Part shown: positions 15,972 to 20,548 of the stretch, one piece after another | Layout: the number at the start of each line of letters is the position of its first letter | Position numbering within the stretch: position 1 is the stretch's first letter | Origin: a virus | Length of the DNA stretch: 25,274 nt | IMG/VR virus record: IMGVR_UViG_3300037069_001212 | Coordinates: 1 to 25,274 of that record | Strand: one strand, 5' to 3' | The notes under the pieces: model-generated | Seen by the model: the letters and a program-made list of their open reading frames with translations, nothing else | Told to the model about the DNA's origin: nothing | The model's database searches: none | Made by a program: the position numbers and the translations under genes

Positions 15972-16217
15972 ATGAAGACCGCACTGAAGATCAAGACCAT
16001 CCAAATGGAACTATACTCGGCGTGGGCACCGTACCTCATCAACAGCGACGAGTCAGGCTACAGCGAGGACGAAATCGCCGAGATTGAATCAATCCTCGAG
16101 ATTGAGGAACTAGGCAATTGCCTCGATGTCAGCCTCGAGACTTTTTACGGCGCGCCCGATACCGGCAAGAGGATGCCTCAAGGCGAGTTAGCAACCTACA
16201 CTTTTACCTTGCGCTAG
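15972..16217 (+). CDS. 81-aa acidic hypothetical protein (island gene 1)
   Basis: The start is fixed by AAGGAGTTTGCA directly before the ATG. The protein opens with a basic strand (MKTALKIKTIQMEL), then YLINSDESGYSEDEIAEIESIL, and ends with a beta-like ATYTFTLR. It is acidic overall. The pattern 'LINxDxSGxSxxE...DVSxExF...G...YTF' recalls small proteins carried by other phages and plasmids, but I cannot name the family. It is the first gene after leader A. The function is unknown; early host-directed activity is a guess from its setting. Confidence 0.8.
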   Translation: MKTALKIKTIQMELYSAWAPYLINSDESGYSEDEIAEIESILEIEELGNCLDVSLETFYGAPDTGKRMPQGELATYTFTLR

Positions 16218-16253
16218 CAGACACAGGACACAAACAAAAAACGCATAAAATAA

Positions 16254-16328
16254 ATAACCCGCCCGTACACGGTACGGGTATATTTACCAGAGGACACAAC
16301 GTCCTTTCAGTTACACAGGAGTTTGACC
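16254..16328 (+). promoter_or_regulatory. Promoter-like box and hairpin leader B
   Basis: ATAACC and TATATT are 19 bp apart, with ACGGG before TATATT. The hairpin has arms AGAGGAC and GTCCTTT (7 bp, one G-T pair) and loop ACAAC (16289-16307). AGTTACACAGGAGTTTG follows, then the ATG. This is the strongest hairpin of the series. Confidence 0.65.
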
Positions 16329-16733
16329 ATGAAGATCGAGAAAATCACGCGCACCACCTACACCTTGCATATCCCTATCGGCGACGGCATCACCCAAGAA
16401 TTCAACACGGAAGCGGACGCGATTGCAGCAGCCAAACTTGCCGAGAAGCCGCTGTACCGGTTTGCTGTAGGGCATGACGATGAGCCAAGCACGCTATGGG
16501 ACACTGATTCTGACGCCGAGGAGATCAAAAAGGACTACGAGTCAGGCGCTCTAGGCTGCTATTTCTACACGTTCGAAGTGAGTGTCGATGGCGGCAAGAA
16601 CTACGAAATCCTTGATAGCCTTTGCGGCATCGGAATGTACCACAACCGTCGCAACGAATGGCACGAGTACATCAAAAACATGGCGGACGTGCACGGTATC
16701 AACGTAAAAGACATTGAAGTAATCGATCTGTAG
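16329..16733 (+). CDS. 134-aa acidic hypothetical protein (island gene 2)
   Basis: The start ATG follows ACAGGAGTTTGACC; a TTG two codons earlier lies inside the leader and was rejected. The N-terminus is a beta hairpin (IEKITRTTYTLHIPIGDG), followed by an Ala-rich helix (EADAIAAAKLAEK). The middle is acidic (DTDSDAEEIKKDYESG), and YFYTFEVSVDGGKNYEIL looks like a beta strand pair. The last part holds RRNEWHEYIKNMADVHG and VKDIEVIDL. Overall acidic. No family was recognised. A direct repeat with a hairpin follows 12 nt after the stop. Confidence 0.8.
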   Translation: MKIEKITRTTYTLHIPIGDGITQEFNTEADAIAAAKLAEKPLYRFAVGHDDEPSTLWDTDSDAEEIKKDYESGALGCYFYTFEVSVDGGKNYEILDSLCGIGMYHNRRNEWHEYIKNMADVHGINVKDIEVIDL

Positions 16734-16745
16734 GTCAACGATCAC

Positions 16746-16787
16746 ATATCATCACCTTAGCCCGCTTTACGCGGGTTAAGGCATTGC
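16746..16787 (+). repeat. 42-bp direct repeat with hairpin, copy 1
   Basis: It differs from copy 2 at 6 of 42 positions. It starts ATATCATC, contains the stem CCCGC/GCGGG with loop TTTAC (extendable to 9 bp with one G-T pair) and ends GGCATTGC. It lies between island genes 2 and 3 where a TATATT box is absent, so it may serve as an attenuator, a processing site or an alternative promoter region. Confidence 0.6.
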
Positions 16788-16823
16788 AGGGATACACCCT
16801 GTTAAGTTACAGCGGAGTTTTCT
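16787..16823 (+). promoter_or_regulatory. Hairpin leader C
   Basis: CAGGG and CCCTG form a perfect 5-bp stem with loop ATACA (16787-16801). AGTTACAGCGGAGTTTT leads to the ATG. The same pentaloop ATACA occurs in leader D. Confidence 0.65.
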
Positions 16824-17318
16824 ATGCGTTATTTCCCACGACTCAAAGTGTTTAAGAATAGTTCCGGCACCAACGTATTCGACGGCCACGAGGCACGCTC
16901 CTACGGCTGGTACACCTATGCCGTCAAATTGCTTGACGGACGCGTCGTCGTCAACGGCTGCAAGTATAGCGCGGCTACAGCCAAGCACATTTTAAGCGGA
17001 TGCCACATCATTGACGCGCCAGAAATCTACGTGGACGCTCCACGCGGCCTAAACGATCAAGATGCAGCGCGCCGCCATATCGAGCACAAGATTGCGGAAT
17101 TAGAAGCAGAGTTAGCTAACCCACGCAATCGTGATCGCCAGCGCCGCATTGACGCCATAGCGCGCTACAAGACGCAGCTGACCAACCTAGACATTCTAGC
17201 GGCTGATTATAGCGCCCGCGCTGCTGACTGCACGGAATGCGGCGAGGCTGCAGACAATGGCGAGGGATACGACGGCTTGTGCGGCACTTGTGCAGATCGT
17301 CTAGACAAGCACCGTTAA
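16824..17318 (+). CDS. 164-aa protein with C-terminal zinc-ribbon-like motif (island gene 3)
   Basis: The N-terminal part reads YFPRLKVFKNSSGTNVFDGHEARSYGWYTY; the SYGWY pattern followed by VVVNGCKYSAATAKH and APRGL recurs in uncharacterised phage proteins, from memory. A charged helical stretch lies at about 80-125 (HIEHKIAELEAELANPRNRDR). The C-terminus has C136-x2-C139 and C153-x2-C156, spaced for a zinc ribbon. It probably binds nucleic acid or a protein partner through the ribbon; this is inferred. The start is fixed by leader C. Length and motifs look intact. Confidence 0.85.
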   Translation: MRYFPRLKVFKNSSGTNVFDGHEARSYGWYTYAVKLLDGRVVVNGCKYSAATAKHILSGCHIIDAPEIYVDAPRGLNDQDAARRHIEHKIAELEAELANPRNRDRQRRIDAIARYKTQLTNLDILAADYSARAADCTECGEAADNGEGYDGLCGTCADRLDKHR

Positions 17319-17320
17319 AT

Positions 17321-17393
17321 TTAACCGCTCGCGATACGTCACGGGTATATTAGACACGAGGCATACAGCCTTTGAGTTACACAGGAGTTTGTT
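17321..17393 (+). promoter_or_regulatory. Promoter-like box and hairpin leader D
   Basis: TTAACC and TATATT are 19 bp apart. ACGTCACGGGTATAT is identical over 15 bp to the box of leader A. The hairpin is AGGC-ATACA-GCCT (17359-17371), followed by AGTTACACAGGAGTTTG and the ATG. Confidence 0.7.
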
Positions 17394-17558
17394 ATGGACG
17401 ACTTAACTTGGGACCATATCAAGGAATTTCAAGCACGGCTTGACGCCACGCTCTTGACAATGCCGGCTGACGCTGATGACCGTGCGGCGCTTGACTCCCT
17501 ACGTGTGGCGCTGTCAGCGTACAAGGCTGCCCGTAGTAAGGCGCAACGTAAGAAATAG
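17394..17558 (+). CDS. 54-aa hypothetical protein (island gene 4)
   Basis: The small gene is defined by the leader: ACAGGAGTTTGTT immediately precedes the ATG. The product starts MDDLTWDHIKEFQARLDATLL, has an acidic middle (PADADDRAAL) and a basic C-terminus (KAARSKAQRKK). It looks like two helices with an acidic head and a basic tail. No family was recognised. The second copy of the 42-bp repeat follows its stop. Confidence 0.7.
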   Translation: MDDLTWDHIKEFQARLDATLLTMPADADDRAALDSLRVALSAYKAARSKAQRKK

Positions 17559-17570
17559 GCCACGCATACC

Positions 17571-17612
17571 ATATCATCGCCCTAGCCCGCTCTACGCGGG
17601 CATAGGCATTGC
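17571..17612 (+). repeat. 42-bp direct repeat with hairpin, copy 2
   Basis: Partner of the copy at 16746. The stem GCCCGC/GCGGGC has loop TCTAC (17585-17601). As in copy 1, it is followed closely by a hairpin leader and lacks a TATATT box nearby. Confidence 0.6.
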
Positions 17613-17614
17613 CA

Positions 17615-17650
17615 GCGCACGACGCGCAGGTTGAGTTACAGGAGTCTACG
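17615..17650 (+). promoter_or_regulatory. Hairpin leader E
   Basis: GCGC-ACGAC-GCGC forms a 4-bp stem with a 5-nt loop (17615-17627). AGTTACAGGAGTCTACG follows to the ATG, so the AC of the usual ACACAGGAG is lost and the ribosome site moves closer. Confidence 0.55.
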
Positions 17651-17989
17651 ATGATGCAGGTTTATCAGCAGCTAGGGAACTACGTTTGGAGTGATAAAGA
17701 GGATGCCGCGAGGGATCTAGTTAAACGCTACATGCCGAACGGGTCTGGCATTGACGCCGGCACTGAGATTGTGTGGGAAAAATGCACACGCGACCGCTTA
17801 GTGTTTTCGTTCGGCTTCCATCACATGAATGAGCACGGTTACTATACCGGGTGGACGCAGCACACTGCGGTCGTCACGGTAGACTTAACCGGGCTTAACG
17901 TGAAGATCACCGGACGCGACCGTAACAGCGTTAAGGAACTATTACACGACGTTTTTGTTGTGCATTTACAAGCGGTGGTGCAGAAATGA
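17651..17989 (+). CDS. 112-aa hypothetical protein (island gene 5)
   Basis: Two adjacent ATGs follow AGGAG; the first is 7 nt away and is used. The product has an N-terminal acidic helix (SDKEDAARDLVKRYMP), followed by a beta-rich middle (TEIVWEKCTRDRLVFSFGFHHM) and TAVVTVDLTGLNVKITG, then a C-terminal helix (SVKELLHDVFVVHLQAVVQ). The fold could be alpha+beta. No family was recognised. It overlaps the next gene as ATGA. Confidence 0.78.
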   Translation: MMQVYQQLGNYVWSDKEDAARDLVKRYMPNGSGIDAGTEIVWEKCTRDRLVFSFGFHHMNEHGYYTGWTQHTAVVTVDLTGLNVKITGRDRNSVKELLHDVFVVHLQAVVQK

Positions 17990-18207
17990 ATGGCTGGAAA
18001 AACTACGAGACGTGGAATGTGAGCCTGTGGATAAGCAACGATGAGCGGTGGTATCGCATGGCTTGCGCCTGTGAGGACAGCTACGCGGAATTTTGCGCCC
18101 GCATGGCGTATCACGGCATCACGCGAACGCCAGACGGCGTTGACCTACAGCATCCCGATCTAGATATACCTGCACTCAATCAGGTGATTGAAGAAATAGA
18201 CCGCTAG
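17986..18207 (+). CDS. 73-aa conserved small phage protein (NYETWNV type)
   Basis: It opens MNGWKNYETWNVSLWISNDE and continues with an Ala/Cys-containing helix, ending HPDLDIPALNQVIEEI. The 'NxETWNVxLWIxND ... GITxTPDGVxxxxPxLDIxxLN' pattern is widespread in short uncharacterised phage and plasmid proteins, from memory, so it is likely a conserved family, though its function is not known. Translation is coupled to the previous gene through ATGA, with no separate leader. Confidence 0.8.
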   Translation: MNGWKNYETWNVSLWISNDERWYRMACACEDSYAEFCARMAYHGITRTPDGVDLQHPDLDIPALNQVIEEIDR

Positions 18208-18267
18208 CGGTCAACGTCGCATATATTTCTTGCGTCAATATACCGTGTGGGTCTAAGCTATACCTGT

Positions 18268-18304
18268 CGGGCAATACCGCCCGCAAAATACACTTGGAGT
18301 TACC
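18268..18304 (+). promoter_or_regulatory. Hairpin leader F (divergent form)
   Basis: CGGGC and GCCCG form a 5-bp stem with a 6-nt loop AATACC (18268-18283), then AAAATACACTTGGAG before TTACCATG. The AGTTAC here overlaps the GGAG rather than preceding it. A similar hairpin plus AAATACA block recurs near 19897. A TATACC box (AAGCTATACC) lies just upstream. Confidence 0.45.
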
Positions 18305-18775
18305 ATGCCCCGCGAATGGCTGCGCCCGATTCATACCGACAATGTGCCTACTTATGGCGACGAGCCATGTACGTGGACCTATGAGGGGATCAAAGGCGAA
18401 CTATACTACCAAATACACCTAGCGCCCCTAGGTTCCCTGCTAGGCAAGCCGAGCAAGGAGACGCCACGCTACAGCATCGTTACCAGCGAGTTAGACTTGA
18501 GGGGGCGCAAGGATATGGTGCCGCGCAACATCGACGCCATGGTACGTATATTTGACAACAAGGGCGCTACCTCAACCGTGGACACCGTGGAGACACGCAA
18601 TGCAAGGGATGCCGTGATTCAGGCACGCAAGAAGCTACTGAGCGTTGTCAAGGCGAAGCGAGCCGAGCGGTCATCCCCGCGACAGGAGCCCACGCACGCA
18701 CCGTCACAAGAGCAAGAGCCCACGCTGGAGCCCACGCACGCATTCAAGGATGATTTCGATACACTACCCGGTTGA
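18305..18775 (+). CDS. 156-aa hypothetical protein with Pro/Glu/Thr repeat tail (island gene)
   Basis: The N-terminus is Trp/Pro-rich (MPREWLRPIHTDNVPTYGDE) with CTWTYEGIKGELYYQIHL, then a beta-rich part (RYSIVTSELDLRGRKDM) and a long helix (ARDAVIQARKKLLSVVKAKRAER). The tail repeats EPTHAPSQEQ/EPTLEPTHAF, an imperfect EPTHA tandem. GGAG precedes the ATG at 7 nt. Its end overlaps the end of the convergent acetyltransferase gene by 32 nt. No family was recognised. Confidence 0.75.
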   Translation: MPREWLRPIHTDNVPTYGDEPCTWTYEGIKGELYYQIHLAPLGSLLGKPSKETPRYSIVTSELDLRGRKDMVPRNIDAMVRIFDNKGATSTVDTVETRNARDAVIQARKKLLSVVKAKRAERSSPRQEPTHAPSQEQEPTLEPTHAFKDDFDTLPG

Positions 18776-19151
18776 CACTCCATATTCCCGCTCGCGTCGC
18801 GCCATGGGCGGCCCACATTGCCTCTAGGCGCGGCGTTAGAGGGTGACCCGTCACTTGACCTACCCCTGCCGCCCAAAACGTCGTCATGAGCGTTTGTACA
18901 AGCCTCTGAGGGATGCCTTTGCCGCGGTGCATCGGTGCTACGTATAGCTCATCCGCGTATCCCACGTCCGGGCGCTCTAATATGCGCGTATGAGGCATCG
19001 GCCCCACGTTGAAGCCTCGCGTAAAACCTGCAATCTCGCCGTCTAACTCCGCAAGGAAAATATACTCGCGCCATGGTGACGGCTGCAGGGACCGCTCCAC
19101 TATCGTGGCGACCTGCGCGGTGGAGTGCGCGGGAAGCATTTCGACCACCAT
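18744..19151 (-). CDS. GNAT-family N-acetyltransferase
   Basis: The acetyl-CoA binding signature is clear: DELYVAPMHRGKGIPQRLV, with the R/Q-x-x-G-x-G/A loop RGKGIP at residues 76-81. It is preceded by FLAELDGEIAGF (motif D/strand 4) and followed by MWAAHGATRAGI (motif B). The first ATG inside the domain gives 135 residues; the frame is open 65 codons further, but that part would lie antisense to the next gene and its leader, so the extra N-terminus is doubtful. No good ribosome site is visible at any start, and an N-terminal strand (ILTVHPYGLEYIS) may be real. The target is unknown; it could modify a small molecule, toxin or host protein. Confidence 0.75.
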   Translation of the reverse strand: MVVEMLPAHSTAQVATIVERSLQPSPWREYIFLAELDGEIAGFTRGFNVGPMPHTRILERPDVGYADELYVAPMHRGKGIPQRLVQTLMTTFWAAGVGQVTGHPLTPRLEAMWAAHGATRAGIWSVNRVVYRNHP

Positions 19152-19224
19152 GTCGTGCCATAGCTTGCTATATAATGAAATATATTCTAGCCCGTAGGGG
19201 TGTACTGTGAGTATATTACCTGCT

Positions 19225-19272
19225 GGCAATCGGTATTGCCACGTCCATTGCGAGTTACAGGGAGATTCTGAA
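19225..19272 (+). promoter_or_regulatory. Hairpin leader G
   Basis: GGCAAT and ATTGCC form a 6-bp stem with loop CGGT (19225-19240), followed by AGTTACAGGGAG and the ATG. A TATATT box (GAGTATATTACC) lies just upstream. The loop is shorter than in leaders A-E. Confidence 0.55.
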
Positions 19273-19461
19273 ATGTTTTGGTTACTCACGCTGCTTGTCA
19301 TTGCCACCGCCCTTGCCGGCACGATTGCCGGCGCCCATGGATTCATATTCGGGAGCCTAAGCCCGCTTGTGTCCGTTTACCTACTGTATGTGGCGGGTGG
19401 TGTCCTATGGCACACGACGCACCTTTTCATTGGCGCTTTTAAAGCCAATCAGGAGCCCTGA
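19273..19461 (+). CDS. 62-aa membrane protein, two predicted TM helices (island gene)
   Basis: Residues about 3-23 (LLTLLVIATALAGTIAG) and 29-50 (LSPLVSVYLLYVAGGVLW) are hydrophobic enough for two transmembrane helices with a short loop between. The C-terminus (HTTHLFIGAFKANQEP) would be cytoplasmic or periplasmic. The start is fixed by leader G. Small early membrane proteins may alter host envelope functions or act as superinfection exclusion; a holin is less likely because no lysis genes are nearby. The class is unproven. Confidence 0.7.
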   Translation: MFWLLTLLVIATALAGTIAGAHGFIFGSLSPLVSVYLLYVAGGVLWHTTHLFIGAFKANQEP

Positions 19462-19463
19462 GA

Positions 19464-19595
19464 ATGGACGAGGACGACTGGCTGGAGCTACCGCCTCCAA
19501 GTGACGTCAGCGACGCCGACAGCGAGGCACACGGCGAGGATGGCGACGATGCCTACGACGTGTATCCACCGCCCGGTACCCACGGGTATACTTGA
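19464..19595 (+). CDS. 43-aa extremely acidic protein
   Basis: AGGAG lies 8 nt before the ATG, and the gene starts 2 nt after the preceding stop. The product (MDEDDWLELPPPSDVSDADS, then EAHGEDGDDAYDVYPPP) has 14 Asp/Glu in 43 residues and no Lys or Arg. Such acidity resembles DNA-mimic or inhibitor proteins, but disorder alone would give the same look. Its last codons overlap a promoter-like ACGGGTATAC sequence. The short length lowers confidence. Confidence 0.6.
   Translation: MDEDDWLELPPPSDVSDADSEAHGEDGDDAYDVYPPPGTHGYT
19582..19591 (+). promoter_or_regulatory. Promoter-like box ACGGGTATAC pointing into the iteron region
   Basis: ACGGGTATAC resembles the ACGGGTATAT of leaders A, B and D, and CGCCCG lies upstream as in B. 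It could start an RNA across the iteron region. No gene follows on this strand. Confidence 0.35.
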
Positions 19596-19623
19596 CGCCA
19601 TGGTCACCACCAGGTGGGGGTGG

Positions 19624-19863
19624 GTGTTAGGATCATCCTAACACGTTAAACGCGTTTTACGCGGTCCATTCGCCGATTGGGGCATGTGTTAGGATGGTGG
19701 GGATGTTTTCGAAGTTTTTTACCTGCGCGCGTGCGCGTGCGCTCATTTAACCTATCATTTTATCCTAACATCCTAACACATCCCTCTAAGAAGCTCTCAC
19801 ATGCAATATACGGCACTAAAACGTGTTAGGATGACCCTAACATCATCCTAACACATCCTAACA
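19624..19863. repeat. Iteron cluster GTGTTAGGAT (9 copies), candidate replication origin
   Basis: The 10-bp unit GTGTTAGGAT or its complement occurs at 19624, 19686 and 19823 (forward) and at 19635, 19762, 19770, 19845 and 19855 (reverse), with a one-base variant at 19834. The first forward and reverse copies form a palindrome around a single C. Other copies are adjacent and tandem. The region is gene-free and precedes (in replication order) the gene cluster encoding the SF3-like ATPase, so an origin bound by an initiator is the favoured reading; an operator array is the alternative. Confidence 0.7.
19724..19742. other. 19-nt alternating pyrimidine-purine tract
   Basis: The run TGCGCGCGTGCGCGTGCGC alternates pyrimidine and purine throughout and could adopt Z-DNA under negative supercoiling. 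It lies inside the iteron region. Confidence 0.4.
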
Positions 19864-19910
19864 TCCAGTATACTCCGCGGGCTGCAGGTCTACTACGCGG
19901 GCAAAATCCG

Positions 19911-19969
19911 CCCACGAAATACATCCCCAATGACCCACGAAATACACTTAATGTGGCCCACGAAATACA
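19911..19969. repeat. Second iteron family CCCACGAAATACA (3 direct copies, 23-bp period)
   Basis: CCCACGAAATACA is repeated exactly at 19911, 19934 and 19957; starts are 23 bp apart each time. The third copy ends 2 nt from the stop of the neighbouring minus-strand gene. Period and orientation match plasmid-type iterons. The unit is unrelated to the GTGTTAGGAT iteron. Confidence 0.65.
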
Positions 19970-19970
19970 C

Positions 19971-20303
19971 CTACCGCAGCCCCTCAACTACATCCCCGCT
20001 GTTGAGGTCGAGCACGCTTATCACGTACTGCGTCCCTGCGCGCCCAAAATCCCTGCGCAGGTTGTCATGCAAGATGTATGCCTCATCCCTGGGGCGTGGT
20101 CCGGAATTGAGCCGATACCACGACCCGTCGTACCTCAAGCGTATTTCCACTATGTAACGATTCTCAACTACATTCCCTGTTGACGGCAACTCGGCACGCT
20201 GCCGGTCTTTTGCCCACGAATCTCCCTGCAGTCCCCACGCAATCGCCCACACTGCCAGCCCCATCAAAACAGTACGCGCTCTCGCTGCCCACGATCCCAT
20301 CAT
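19971..20303 (-). CDS. 110-aa exported protein
   Basis: The N-terminus has the three parts of a signal peptide: basic (GSWAARARTV), hydrophobic (LMGLAVWAIAWGL) and a cleavage site after GDSWA. A mature part of about 80 residues follows (KDRQRAELPSTGNVVENRYIV), with a beta-rich, Arg/Tyr/Asp-rich region ending VLDLNSGDVVEGLR. No Cys for a lipobox and no second membrane helix were seen. GGGAG lies 6 nt before the first of two ATGs. It is the last gene of the replication unit. A periplasmic role such as superinfection exclusion or host-envelope alteration is guessed, not shown. Confidence 0.75.
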   Translation of the reverse strand: MMGSWAARARTVLMGLAVWAIAWGLQGDSWAKDRQRAELPSTGNVVENRYIVEIRLRYDGSWYRLNSGPRPRDEAYILHDNLRRDFGRAGTQYVISVLDLNSGDVVEGLR

Positions 20304-20326
20304 TGCCTGCTCCCTTGGTTTGAGTG

Positions 20327-20545
20327 TTAATTCACCACAACATAATCATCGCCATCTGCAAGTATTTCGTTTGCATTATCTATCGAGTGCATCTTAAATC
20401 CATACGTCTCCTCCATAAACATTACGTATTTCTTTAATATAACGTAAATCTCGACGGGTGAATAATTGTGGTCGCGTCCGTACTGCTCCACCGCATCCAC
20501 AAAATCGTTGGCTCGCTCCTTACTTACGTAACTTACTTGCGCCAT
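20327..20545 (-). CDS. 72-aa hypothetical protein in the replication operon
   Basis: AAGGAG lies 6 nt before the ATG and overlaps the preceding stop. The product is helical and acidic: KERANDFVDAVEQYGRDH then SPVEIYVILKKYVMFMEETY. It ends in DDYVVVN. No family was recognised. It follows the ATPase gene with a 3-nt gap, so it could be an accessory replication factor. Confidence 0.75.
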   Translation of the reverse strand: MAQVSYVSKERANDFVDAVEQYGRDHNYSPVEIYVILKKYVMFMEETYGFKMHSIDNANEILADGDDYVVVN

Positions 20546-20548
20546 GCC

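Noticed and set aside
18744-19346. 200-aa version of the GNAT gene
   Set aside because: The extra N-terminal 65 residues would be antisense to a leader-equipped gene; the shorter form is preferred, though a start near 19210 at a rare codon cannot be excluded.
19911-19969. CRISPR array
   Set aside because: The repeats are 13 bp with 10-bp gaps, too short for a CRISPR array; an iteron explanation is better.
19930-20183. Plus-strand frames of about 75 aa
   Set aside because: They lie over the second iteron array and antisense to the exported protein, with no ribosome site.
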